Shown here one piece after another: positions 8,249 through 16,308 of a stretch of 64,000 bases of DNA. This DNA comes from Streptococcus taonis (GTDB lineage: Bacteria > Bacillota > Bacilli > Lactobacillales > Streptococcaceae). The DNA is taken from contig NZ_JARZZP010000007.1 of NCBI RefSeq assembly GCF_029948085.1, positions 1 to 64,000 of the forward strand, read 5' to 3'. A model generated the notes under the pieces. That model had not been told where the DNA came from. It saw only the letters and a list, made by a program, of their open reading frames with translations, and did not search any database. The position numbers and the translations under genes are program-made. Within the stretch, counting starts at the first letter, position 1, and every line of letters begins with the position of its first letter.

Positions 8249-9733
8249 ATGACGTTAGTTTATCAATCAACGCGTGATGCGAAAAATACAGTAACAGCCA
8301 GTCAAGCAATTTTGCAAGGTTTGGCTACAGATGGTGGTTTGTTCACTCCAGTGAGTTATCCAAAGGTAGACTTGGATTTTGACACATTAAAAGATGCTTC
8401 TTACCAAGAAGTTGCGAAACTTGTCTTGTCAGCCTTCTTGGATGACTTTACAGCAGAAGAGTTAGACTACTGTATCACCAATGCCTATGACAGCAAGTTT
8501 GATACACCAGCTATTGCCCCTCTTGTCAAACTCGATGGCCAATACAACTTGGAACTTTTCCACGGTTCAACCATCGCCTTTAAAGACATGGCCTTGTCGA
8601 TCTTGCCATACTTTATGACGACAGCTGCCAAGAAACACGGCTTGGAAAACAAGATTGTCATCTTGACAGCGACATCTGGAGATACTGGAAAAGCCGCTAT
8701 GGCAGGTTTTGCGGATGTTCCAGGTACTGAAATTATTGTCTTTTATCCAAAAGACGGTGTCAGCAAAGTGCAAGAGTTGCAAATGACTACGCAAACTGGG
8801 GACAATACGCATGTTATCGCCATTGATGGAAACTTTGACGATGCGCAAACAAACGTGAAACATATGTTCAATGACGTGGCTCTTCGTGAAAAATTGGCTG
8901 CTAACAAGCTCCAGTTCTCATCGGCTAACTCTATGAATATCGGCCGTTTGGTGCCACAGATTGTCTATTATGTTTATGCCTATGCTCAACTTGTTAAATC
9001 TGGTGAGATTAAGGCTGGTGACAAGGTTAACTTCACTGTACCGACAGGGAACTTCGGAAATATCTTGGCTGCCTTTTACGCTAAACAAATCGGTTTGCCA
9101 GTCGGCAAGCTAATCTGTGCTTCAAATGACAACAATGTCTTGACAGACTTCTTTAAAACTCGTGTCTATGACAAGAAGCGTGAGTTTAAAGTAACCACTA
9201 GCCCATCTATGGATATCTTAGTGTCTTCAAACTTAGAACGCTTGATTTTCCATCTTTTGGGAAATGATGCAGTTAAGACAGCTGAACTTATGAATGCTTT
9301 GAATAACCAAGGTCAGTATGAGTTGACAGATTTTGATACAGAGATTCTTGATCTTTTTGCAGCTGAGTATGCTACTGAAGCAGAAACAGCAGCAGAAATC
9401 AAGCGAGTTTACGAGTCAGATTCTTATATCGAGGATCCTCATACAGCAGTTGCCTCAGCAGTTTATAAGAAATACCAAGGGGCTACTGGTGATGTAACTA
9501 AGACAGTGATTGCTTCAACAGCGAGTCCATATAAATTCCCAGTAGTTGCAGTAGAAGCTGTAACAGGGAAATCAGGACTTGGCGACTTTGAAGCTTTGGC
9601 TCAGTTGCACGAAATTTCAGGTGTTGCCTTGCCACCAGCAGTGGATGGTCTTGAAACGGCTCCAGTTCGTCACAAGACAACGGTTGCAGCAGCAGATATG
9701 CAGCTTGCAGTAGAAACTTATCTAGGACTTTAA
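8249..9733 (+). CDS. thrC: threonine synthase
   Basis: ThrC converts O-phosphohomoserine to threonine and phosphate, the last step of threonine synthesis, with pyridoxal phosphate. The lysine that binds the cofactor is in HGSTIAFKDM (Lys112), and the phosphate-binding TATSGDTGKAAM loop follows. The length of 494 residues fits the longer class of ThrC. A TATAAT at 8212-8217 and AAAGGAT before the ATG supply expression signals. A terminator follows at 9746. The opposite strand shows shadow frames only. Confidence 0.95.
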   Translation: MTLVYQSTRDAKNTVTASQAILQGLATDGGLFTPVSYPKVDLDFDTLKDASYQEVAKLVLSAFLDDFTAEELDYCITNAYDSKFDTPAIAPLVKLDGQYNLELFHGSTIAFKDMALSILPYFMTTAAKKHGLENKIVILTATSGDTGKAAMAGFADVPGTEIIVFYPKDGVSKVQELQMTTQTGDNTHVIAIDGNFDDAQTNVKHMFNDVALREKLAANKLQFSSANSMNIGRLVPQIVYYVYAYAQLVKSGEIKAGDKVNFTVPTGNFGNILAAFYAKQIGLPVGKLICASNDNNVLTDFFKTRVYDKKREFKVTTSPSMDILVSSNLERLIFHLLGNDAVKTAELMNALNNQGQYELTDFDTEILDLFAAEYATEAETAAEIKRVYESDSYIEDPHTAVASAVYKKYQGATGDVTKTVIASTASPYKFPVVAVEAVTGKSGLGDFEALAQLHEISGVALPPAVDGLETAPVRHKTTVAAADMQLAVETYLGL

Positions 9734-9745
9734 AAGAGAGGAAGT

Positions 9746-9778
9746 AAACTCGGTTGGGAAACTAACTGAGTTTCTTTT
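9746..9778 (+). terminator. thrC terminator
   Basis: AAACTCGGTT (9746-9755) pairs with AACTGAGTTT (9764-9773) with one G-T pair, followed by a short T-rich run. The next gene's ribosome-binding site lies directly after, so some read-through is likely. Confidence 0.6.
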
Positions 9779-9793
9779 CATCAGGAGGAAGGA

Positions 9794-11074
9794 TTGTTTA
9801 AGAAAAATAAGGATATTCTCAACATTGCTCTGCCAGCCATGGGTGAAAATTTCTTGCAGATGCTCATGGGGATGGTAGATAGCTACTTGGTGGCACACTT
9901 GGGTTTAATCGCCATTTCGGGTGTGTCTGTAGCTGGAAATATTATCACCATTTATCAGGCTATTTTTATTGCTCTGGGAGCTGCTATTTCCAGTGTTATT
10001 TCAAAAAGTGTGGGGCAGAAGGACCAGTCTAAACTAGCCTACCATGTGACAGAAGCACTTAAGATCACCCTACTATTGAGCTTAGTTTTAGGGGGCTTGT
10101 CCATCTTTGCAGGTCAAGAGATGATTGGTCTTTTGGGGACAGAAGCGCCTGTAGCTAAGAGCGGTGGACTTTACCTATCATTGGTGGGTGGTTCAATTGT
10201 TCTCTTGGGCTTGATGACTAGTCTAGGAGCCTTGATTCGCGCCACCCATAATCCTCGTCTTCCGCTTTATGTTAGTTTGTTATCAAATGCTTTAAACATC
10301 CTTTTTTCAAGTGTCGCCATTTTTGTCTTTGACATGGGGATAGCTGGTGTAGCTTGGGGGACTATTTTGTCTCGTTTGGTCGGGGTTGTGATTTTGTGGT
10401 CGCAATTAAAACTTCCATATACGAAACCAAGGTTGGGTTTGGACAAAGACTTGCTGACCCTGGCTTTACCTGCAGCGGGAGAGCGTCTCATGATGAGGGC
10501 TGGTGATGTAGTTATTATTGCCTTGGTTGTTTCCTTCGGAACTGAGGTCGTCGCTGGTAATGCTATCGGTGAAGTTTTGACTCAGTTTAACTATATGCCT
10601 GCCTTTGGCGTTGCGACAGCAACAGTCATGCAGGTGGCTCGAGCAGTTGGAGAGAATGATTGGGAGAGGGTGGATGACTTAAGTAAGCAAACTTTTTGGC
10701 TCTCTCTCCTTCTCATGTTGCCCTTAACTCTTAGTATCTATGCTCTCGGAACACCATTGAGCTATCTCTACACCAGCGATCCTGTGGCAATCAAAGCCAG
10801 TGTTTTAGTGACTCTTTTTTCACTTTTAGGGACTCCTATGACAACGGGAACAGTTATTTATACAGCTGTCTGGCAAGGCTTGGGAAATGCCCGACTTCCC
10901 TTTTATGCGACAAGTATTGGAATGTGGTGTATCCGTATCGGAACAGGCTACCTGATGGGAATTGTTTTAGGCTGGGGCTTGCCTGGTATCTGGGCAGGAA
11001 CGCTTTTGGACAATGGTTTTCGCTGGATTTTCCTACGTTATCGTTATAAGCAATATATATCTTTGAAAGGATGA
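9794..11074 (+). CDS. MATE family efflux transporter
   Basis: This 426-residue membrane protein with about 12 predicted helices belongs to the MATE/DinF-like multidrug and toxic-compound exporters, which run on a sodium or proton gradient. The start segment LNIALPAMGENFLQMLMGMVDSY and its second-half counterpart LLTLALPAAGERLMMRAGD show the internal duplication of the family. The start is TTG at 9794, set by AGGAGG at 9783-9788; there is no nearby ATG. The HAD phosphatase gene begins four bases after the stop, so the two are probably co-transcribed. The substrate is unknown. Confidence 0.88.
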   Translation: MFKKNKDILNIALPAMGENFLQMLMGMVDSYLVAHLGLIAISGVSVAGNIITIYQAIFIALGAAISSVISKSVGQKDQSKLAYHVTEALKITLLLSLVLGGLSIFAGQEMIGLLGTEAPVAKSGGLYLSLVGGSIVLLGLMTSLGALIRATHNPRLPLYVSLLSNALNILFSSVAIFVFDMGIAGVAWGTILSRLVGVVILWSQLKLPYTKPRLGLDKDLLTLALPAAGERLMMRAGDVVIIALVVSFGTEVVAGNAIGEVLTQFNYMPAFGVATATVMQVARAVGENDWERVDDLSKQTFWLSLLLMLPLTLSIYALGTPLSYLYTSDPVAIKASVLVTLFSLLGTPMTTGTVIYTAVWQGLGNARLPFYATSIGMWCIRIGTGYLMGIVLGWGLPGIWAGTLLDNGFRWIFLRYRYKQYISLKG

Positions 11075-11077
11075 AAT

Positions 11078-11692
11078 ATGAAGAAAATTGGATTTATTTG
11101 GGATTTAGATGGAACTTTATTGGATTCTTATGAGGCTATTTTAGCAGGAATCGAAGAGACCTTTGCTCAGTTTGACATTCCTTATGATAAGACTGAGGTT
11201 CGTGCCTTTATTCTACAAACTTCTGTTCAAGATCTGTTGGAAAAGGTGGGAGAAGAAAGAGGCTTGGATGCAGATATGCTCAATCAGGTTCGTGCTCAGA
11301 GTTTGGCTGAGAATAATGCTCAAGTGGTTCTGATGCCAGGGGCGCGTGAAATCTTAGCTTGGGCAGATCAGCAAGGGATTGAGCAGTTTGTTTATACCCA
11401 TAAAGGGGACAATGCTTTTACAATTTTGGAGAATTTGGGTTTGGCCCACTATTTCATAGAAATTTTAACTAATCAAAGTGGCTTTGCTCGGAAGCCTAGT
11501 CCAGAAGCTGCGATTTATCTTTTAGATAAGTATGGATTAAATCCTCAGCAGACTTATTATATCGGCGATCGGACTTTGGATATAGAATTTGCCCAAAATA
11601 GTGGGATTCAGAGTATTAATTTTCTTACCTCTCCTGCAACTTGTAATCAACAGATAGAGCATTTAGAGGATATTAGCTCACTTTCCTTCTAG
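11078..11692 (+). CDS. HAD-superfamily phosphatase (phosphoglycolate-phosphatase-like)
   Basis: This 204-residue hydrolase has the haloacid-dehalogenase motifs: IWDLDGTLLDS at residues 8-18 with the nucleophile and general-acid aspartates, a threonine in the YTHKGD segment, and YIGDRTLDIEFAQNSG as motif IV. The cap lies between motifs I and II, as in phosphoglycolate and pyrophosphate phosphatases. Its substrate cannot be read from sequence. It follows the MATE gene by three bases and ends before a strong hairpin at 11792. Confidence 0.88.
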   Translation: MKKIGFIWDLDGTLLDSYEAILAGIEETFAQFDIPYDKTEVRAFILQTSVQDLLEKVGEERGLDADMLNQVRAQSLAENNAQVVLMPGAREILAWADQQGIEQFVYTHKGDNAFTILENLGLAHYFIEILTNQSGFARKPSPEAAIYLLDKYGLNPQQTYYIGDRTLDIEFAQNSGIQSINFLTSPATCNQQIEHLEDISSLSF

Positions 11693-11791
11693 AATTTTCT
11701 TCAAGAAGAATGTGTCAGCCTGATGACAAGAAACTAACAAACTATTTCAGGTAATGTGATTTGTTACAAGGAATGTACAGTTCTGTTAAAT

Positions 11792-11813
11792 AGCCCCAAA
11801 AGGGCTTTTTTTC
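11792..11813 (+). terminator. terminator of the MATE-HAD operon
   Basis: AGCCC (11792-11796) pairs with GGGCT (11802-11806), and a T-run follows. It is about 100 bases past the HAD stop, just before the promoter of the LysM gene. Confidence 0.8.
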
Positions 11814-11868
11814 TATTTTCTTTGTGTTATGATAGACAGGTACTACATTTGAAAAGGAGTTTGATAGT

Positions 11869-12963
11869 ATGAAGAAAAGAATTATTTTAGCATCAACAGT
11901 AGCCTTGTCCTTTGCCCCTGTATTGGCAACTCAAGCAGAAGAACTAGTATGGACAGCACGTAGTGTTGAGCAAATTCAAAACGATGTTACTAAGAATGAG
12001 AATAAAACAAGCTATACGATTCAGTATGGTGATACCTTAAGTACCATTGCTGAAGCTTTGGGAGTGGATGTGACCGTTCTTGCTAACTTGAACAAGATCA
12101 GCAATATTGATCTGATTTTCCCTGAGACAGTCCTTACAACAACTGTTAATGATGAGGAAGAAGTGACAGAAGTTGAAATTCAAACCCCTGATACAGTTCA
12201 AGGTGGCGAAGGAACAACTGCTACAGCAGATTTGACAACCAACCAAGTCACTATAGATGACCAAACTGTACAGGTTGAAGATTTAACTCAACCAGTTGAA
12301 GAAACAGAGGCTCAAGTTGAGGCAGTAGCACCACAAGCGACTGAAGAAGCAGTAGCAAAAACTACAACAGAAGCATCAGCACCAGTAGCAGAACCTGTTA
12401 CAGAAACTATGGCAGAAGTTTTAGCACCAGTAGAAGAAGCAGTAGCAGAAACACCTGTAGTGGAAGAAACTACTACAACAGAAGCCCCTGTTACAGAAAC
12501 TGTAGCAGAGACTCAATCAACACCATCAACTTACCAAGCTGAAGCAAGCCAAGGTTCATCAGCGACTTATGCAGCCCCAGCAGCTCCTGACTATGCAGGA
12601 CTTGCTGCAGCAAAATCAGAGAATGCAGGACTTCAACCACAAACAGCTGCCTTTAAAGAAGAAATTGCTAACTTGTTTGGTATCACATCATTTAGCGGCT
12701 ACCGTCCTGGAGATAGTGGAGACCACGGAAAAGGCCTTGCAATTGATTTTATGGTTCCAGTAAGCTCAGCCCTTGGAGACCAAATTGCAGATTATGCGAT
12801 CCAAAATATGGCTAGCCGTGGCATTAGCTACATCATCTGGAAACAACGTTTCTACGCACCATACCCAAGTAAATATGGGCCGGCTTACACTTGGAATCCA
12901 ATGCCAGACCGTGGTAGTATCACAGAAAACCACTATGACCACGTTCACGTATCTATGAATTAA
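11869..12963 (+). CDS. secreted LysM-domain cell-wall protein with C-terminal peptidase-like domain
   Basis: This 364-residue exported protein has a signal peptide ending near TQAEE (residues 21-25) and a LysM peptidoglycan-binding motif at about 47-90 (SYTIQYGDTLSTIAEALGV). A long Glu/Ala/Thr/Val-rich spacer covers about 100-225, and the C-terminal domain (about 250-364) contains FSGYRPGDSGDHGKGLAIDFM and ENHYDHVHVS. The spaced His/Asp residues resemble a zinc D,D-/L,D-carboxypeptidase-like or ARB-07466-type domain, so wall-peptide cleavage is plausible. Related LysM proteins of pneumococcus belong to the WalRK regulon. Upstream, TGTTAC and TGTACA are separated by six bases, one more than the usual WalR spacing, so that link is weak. 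AAAGGAG precedes the ATG. Confidence 0.85.
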   Translation: MKKRIILASTVALSFAPVLATQAEELVWTARSVEQIQNDVTKNENKTSYTIQYGDTLSTIAEALGVDVTVLANLNKISNIDLIFPETVLTTTVNDEEEVTEVEIQTPDTVQGGEGTTATADLTTNQVTIDDQTVQVEDLTQPVEETEAQVEAVAPQATEEAVAKTTTEASAPVAEPVTETMAEVLAPVEEAVAETPVVEETTTTEAPVTETVAETQSTPSTYQAEASQGSSATYAAPAAPDYAGLAAAKSENAGLQPQTAAFKEEIANLFGITSFSGYRPGDSGDHGKGLAIDFMVPVSSALGDQIADYAIQNMASRGISYIIWKQRFYAPYPSKYGPAYTWNPMPDRGSITENHYDHVHVSMN

Positions 12964-12970
12964 GAATAAT

Positions 12971-13007
12971 AAGAAGTTGGGAACTTGAGTTTCCGCTTCT
13001 TTTTTTG
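12971..13007 (+). terminator. terminator of the LysM gene
   Basis: AAGAAG (12971-12976) pairs with CTTCTT (12996-13001), with an inner GGGAA/TTTCC pairing, followed by a T-run. It is seven bases past the stop. Confidence 0.75.
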
Positions 13008-13156
13008 TTTTCAAACTTTTAGATAGCGTAAATAAACTCCAGGCATAAAATAGAAAAACATAGCTTTGAGGGATTGTGACTAGGAGACTAATTTAACGGA
13101 GTAAGCAAAAGGCTTGCAAAGTCAATTTATTTGTATTATACTTGATAAGTCAATAG

Positions 13157-13168
13157 TTGATTAATCAA
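13157..13168. promoter_or_regulatory. 12-base palindrome before the MarR gene
   Basis: TTGATTAATCAA is a perfect palindrome between the likely -10 (around TATTATACT, 13135-13143) and the ribosome-binding site. MarR-family repressors bind such dyads, so autoregulation is a reasonable inference. It is close in style to FabT-type boxes but not a full match. Confidence 0.45.
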
Positions 13169-13198
13169 ATATTAACAAAAGGAGAAAAAATACTAAAA

Positions 13199-13615
13199 AT
13201 GCATGAATTATTGTACCAGCTTCATTTAACAGATCAGACCATTACTCAACTTTTTGAGAAACAATTGGGAGTTAGTTTGACCCGCTATCAAATCCTGCAG
13301 TTTTTACTGCAGCAGTCACCCTGCAACCAGATTGCCGTTCAGGAGAAGTTGCAAATCGACCAAGCGGCCTTGACCCGTCATTTTAAGATACTAGAGTCAG
13401 AGGGCTATGTCAGTCGCAAACGCAATCCGCTTAATCAACGAGAAGTCTTAGTTGAATTAACCCAAGAAGCCAAGAATCAACTCTTAGTCAGTCCGCCTAA
13501 ACATCACTTGAAAGTGAAGGAGCAGATGGCGAACATCTTATCCTCTACTGAGCAGCAAGACCTGACAGCTTTGTTGGCAAAACTAGTATCAGAATTAGAA
13601 AAAATAGAATTTTAA
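13199..13615 (+). CDS. MarR family transcriptional regulator
   Basis: This winged-helix regulator of about 138 residues has the MarR layout: a helical start, a recognition region QIAVQEKLQIDQAALTRHFKILE and a wing segment YVSRKRNPLNQREVLVELT. MarR proteins usually repress themselves and a neighbouring gene and respond to small ligands. The ATG at 13199 is about 15 bases after GGAG (13181-13184), which is long, so the true start may be the ATA at 13190 (see findings). The DUF1304 gene follows ten bases after the stop and is the likely target. A palindrome at 13157-13168 may be its operator. Confidence 0.85.
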   Translation: MHELLYQLHLTDQTITQLFEKQLGVSLTRYQILQFLLQQSPCNQIAVQEKLQIDQAALTRHFKILESEGYVSRKRNPLNQREVLVELTQEAKNQLLVSPPKHHLKVKEQMANILSSTEQQDLTALLAKLVSELEKIEF

Positions 13616-13625
13616 GGAGAAAACG

Positions 13626-13988
13626 ATGTCAATTATTACTACTATTTTAGCAACCTTTGTTGCCCTCGAGCATTTTTATATCTTTTATTTGGAGAGTATC
13701 GCAACCCAATCAGACGCAACCAGCCGAGTCTTTAATATGGACAAGGAAGAATTGACTCGCCCCTCTGTCACCTCACTGTTTAAAAACCAAGGGATTTATA
13801 ATGCCTTGATTGGCGTGTTTCTTCTATATGGAATCTATTTCTCACATAGCTTAGAAATCGTAACAATCTTTGTTTTATTTGTCATAGGCGCAGCGACTTA
13901 CGGTGCCTTAACAGCAGATAAAAAAATCATTCTAAAGCAAGGTGGTCCAGCAATCTTAGCACTCTTGAGTATCCTTTTCTTGAAATAA
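13626..13988 (+). CDS. DUF1304 family membrane protein
   Basis: This 120-residue protein has four hydrophobic segments (about 1-20, 48-70, 75-95 and 100-119) with a short charged loop after the first (TSRVFNMDKEELTRPSV). The pattern FVALEHFYIFYLES at the start and FKNQGIYNALIGVFLLYG in the middle is typical of DUF1304, whose function is unknown. AAGGAG lies before its ATG. It directly follows the MarR regulator and is probably controlled by it. Confidence 0.8.
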   Translation: MSIITTILATFVALEHFYIFYLESIATQSDATSRVFNMDKEELTRPSVTSLFKNQGIYNALIGVFLLYGIYFSHSLEIVTIFVLFVIGAATYGALTADKKIILKQGGPAILALLSILFLK

Positions 13989-14274
13989 AATGCGGAGGTG
14001 GAAAAAATATTGGATTTAAGAACCCTTTATTATAAATCCTTATGCTTGATAAATTAAATAAAAAAGCGGACAAGATAGAATTCTGAGTATCAGAAACAAG
14101 TATGGTTCGCTTTTTTATTTACGATTAGATTTTTATACGAATTTTTGTTTTTAAGTTGGTTTACTTCAGTGTGATTAAGGAAGTGCTATTTGTAAATCTT
14201 TAAAAACTTATGGAAATGCGTGGTCATGTTATTCAAGACTACTTCTTTACTATTAAAGTTTATTGGGATAATAC
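13989..14274. other. intergenic region with a compound hairpin terminator
   Basis: 14060-14116 forms an outer stem AAAAAGCG-g-AC with GT-t-CGCTTTTT, and an inner perfect stem TTCTGA/TCAGAA at 14081-14095; T's follow. It is a plausible terminator for the MarR-DUF1304 operon. The remainder up to the promoter at 14275 shows nothing I recognise. Confidence 0.55.
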
Positions 14275-14303
14275 TTGACAAAAGCGATTGTTCATACTAT
14301 AAT
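14275..14303 (+). promoter_or_regulatory. promoter of the phosphocholine-type cassette
   Basis: TTGACA (14275-14280), a 17-base spacer and TATAAT (14298-14303) are consensus sigma-70-type elements. An inverted repeat, TTGTTCA (14288-14294) and TGAACAA (14321-14327), flanks the -10 and could be an operator. Confidence 0.85.
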
Positions 14304-14342
14304 CTTTTTTAAACAAACATTGAACAAAAAGAGGTTATCAAT

Positions 14343-16121
14343 ATGATTTCAGAAAAACAATTTAAACTACTGTCTTTTTTGCAAGAGCATCCACAGGAGG
14401 AGTTTACACAAAGACAGTTAGCGGAACAATTGGAAGTTTCTTTAGGAACAATTAATTCCCTACTTAAAGAAATGAAAGAAGCTAATTGGATTGATCAAGA
14501 AGGTCACCTATCTGAGTTAGGAAAAGAAGCTTTAGAGCCTTATCGAGTACAAAACGCAGTGATTATGGCTGCAGGGATGAGTAGTCGATTTGCACCTTTG
14601 TCTTACGAAGTACCAAAAGGATTGTTAAAAGTCAAAGGGGAACGCCTGATTGAAAGGGAAATTGAACAACTACAGGAAGCCGGTATAGAAGATATTACAG
14701 TTATTGTAGGTTATTTACAAGAAAAAATGTTTTACCTTGCTGAAAAATATGGTGTAAAAATCGTTGTCAATAATGATTACTATAAATACAATAACTGTTC
14801 TTCATTAATGTTGGTTAGAGATCAACTATCAAATACTTATATTTGTTCATCGGACAATTATTTTGCCGAAAATCCATTTGAGAAGTATATTTATAGGGGC
14901 TACTATTCAACAATATTTGTGGAAGGCGAGACAGACGAATATTGTGCTACCGAAGACTCCAACAACATGATTGTTGACATACAGATTGGTGGTAAAGACA
15001 CTTGGGCTATGGTGGGACATGTGTATTTTGACCGTGCCTTTAGTGAAAAATTCGTAAAAATTTTAGAAACTGAGTTTAAACACGAGCCCTATAAAGAACA
15101 GCTCTGGGAAGATTACTATACCCGTAATGTTCATGAATTGCATCTAGAAGCTCGTCATTATTCAGCGGATATTGTTAAAGAATTTGATTCCTTAGATGAG
15201 TTGCGTCAATTTGATGACCGCTACTTGATGAATTCTAATTCTGAGATTATTGATAACATCTGCAAGACCTTGAATTGTGATGCTTCGGATATTGTTCATA
15301 TTAAACCACTCAAAGATGGTTTGACCAATACATCCTTTAGCTTTGATTGTCTTGATAAAAAATATGTTTATCGTCATCCTGGAAGAGGAACTGAAAAATA
15401 TATCAACAGATCAAGTGAAGCGGCTTCTATGGAAATTGCAGCAAAACTGCAAATAGACAGAACATTTGTTGCAATGGATAAAAACGAAGGGTGGAAGATT
15501 TCAGAATTTATCCCTAACGCTAGACCGCTTGATTATGATAATTGGGATCATGTAGAAAAAGCTATGGGGCTCTTGAGAAAACTACATCAGTCTGGAGAGA
15601 AGACAACTCATAATTTTGATTTATTTGTAGGAATTGATGATTTTAGAGAAAAATTGAAGGCTAGCAATCGTTTTGAGTTTGATGGACTTGATGAACTCGA
15701 TAAAAACATTTCAACTATTAGAGAATTTTTAAAACAGGATGACACTGAGAGAGTTTTATGTCATGGAGATTCCTATAGTCCTAATTTTCTCCTAAACGAA
15801 CAAGAGGAGATGAGTCTGATTGATTGGGAGTATTCTGGTATGGGGGACCCTGCAGGGGATTTAGGTACCTTCATTGGTTGTTCGAATTATACTGTTGAAC
15901 AAGCTGAGAAAGTACTTGAGATTTACTTGCAAGAAGTTCCAGATACAAAAACAAGACGTCATTATTTAGCCTATGTGGCAGTGACATCTTATTATTGGTT
16001 CTTGTGGGCCTTATTCCAAGAGAGTGTTGGAAAACCTGTGGGAGAATTTCTTTATACTTGGTATCGATTTACCAGACAATACGGACAACTTTCATTAGAG
16101 TTATATCTAGGAGAAAAATAA
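14343..16121 (+). CDS. fusion: winged helix + nucleotidyltransferase + choline/ethanolamine kinase-like
   Basis: This 592-residue protein has three parts. Residues 1-65 form a helix-turn-helix domain (FTQRQLAEQLEVSLGTINSL). Residues about 70-300 are a LicC-type nucleotidyltransferase with AAGMSSRFAPLSYEVPKGLL (76 onward). Residues about 310-592 are a LicA/choline-kinase-like phosphotransferase with the catalytic LCHGDSYSPN (His474, Asp476) and IDWEYSGMGDPAGDLG (Asp494). LicA and LicC activate choline to CDP-choline for teichoic-acid decoration; here both activities sit in one chain with a DNA-binding-type head. A small peptide and an NCS1-like transporter follow in the same operon. The substrate could be choline, ethanolamine or another amino alcohol. 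Confidence 0.85.
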   Translation: MISEKQFKLLSFLQEHPQEEFTQRQLAEQLEVSLGTINSLLKEMKEANWIDQEGHLSELGKEALEPYRVQNAVIMAAGMSSRFAPLSYEVPKGLLKVKGERLIEREIEQLQEAGIEDITVIVGYLQEKMFYLAEKYGVKIVVNNDYYKYNNCSSLMLVRDQLSNTYICSSDNYFAENPFEKYIYRGYYSTIFVEGETDEYCATEDSNNMIVDIQIGGKDTWAMVGHVYFDRAFSEKFVKILETEFKHEPYKEQLWEDYYTRNVHELHLEARHYSADIVKEFDSLDELRQFDDRYLMNSNSEIIDNICKTLNCDASDIVHIKPLKDGLTNTSFSFDCLDKKYVYRHPGRGTEKYINRSSEAASMEIAAKLQIDRTFVAMDKNEGWKISEFIPNARPLDYDNWDHVEKAMGLLRKLHQSGEKTTHNFDLFVGIDDFREKLKASNRFEFDGLDELDKNISTIREFLKQDDTERVLCHGDSYSPNFLLNEQEEMSLIDWEYSGMGDPAGDLGTFIGCSNYTVEQAEKVLEIYLQEVPDTKTRRHYLAYVAVTSYYWFLWALFQESVGKPVGEFLYTWYRFTRQYGQLSLELYLGEK

Positions 16122-16122
16122 G

Positions 16123-16308
16123 ATGAAATCTGTATCTGAAATTGAACAATTGGTAGCAGATGAAACGAAACGAAGACTGGAAGAAATGGAATCTCCAGAC
16201 TATGATTTTGCGCAACCATTCTTAAAAAAAGATTTTGCTTTGATTGGTGTTATCATTGGAATTAATCTAATCTTGATTATCTTAGCTATGACAGGAGGAA
16301 TTAAATAA
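16123..16308 (+). CDS. small single-pass membrane protein of the transporter cassette
   Basis: This 61-residue protein has a charged N-terminal half (MKSVSEIEQLVADETKRRLE) and a single hydrophobic segment at about residues 37-57. Its ATG lies one base past the previous stop, with GGAGAA before it. Its stop overlaps the transporter start by one base (TAATG at 16306-16310), so translation is probably coupled. I do not recognise a family. The tight placement suggests a transporter subunit or regulator. Confidence 0.75.
   Translation: MKSVSEIEQLVADETKRRLEEMESPDYDFAQPFLKKDFALIGVIIGINLILIILAMTGGIK

Noticed and set aside
11741-11784. WalR box before the LysM gene
   Set aside because: TGTTAC and TGTACA are six bases apart instead of five, and a second candidate is even further off; too weak to list as a site.
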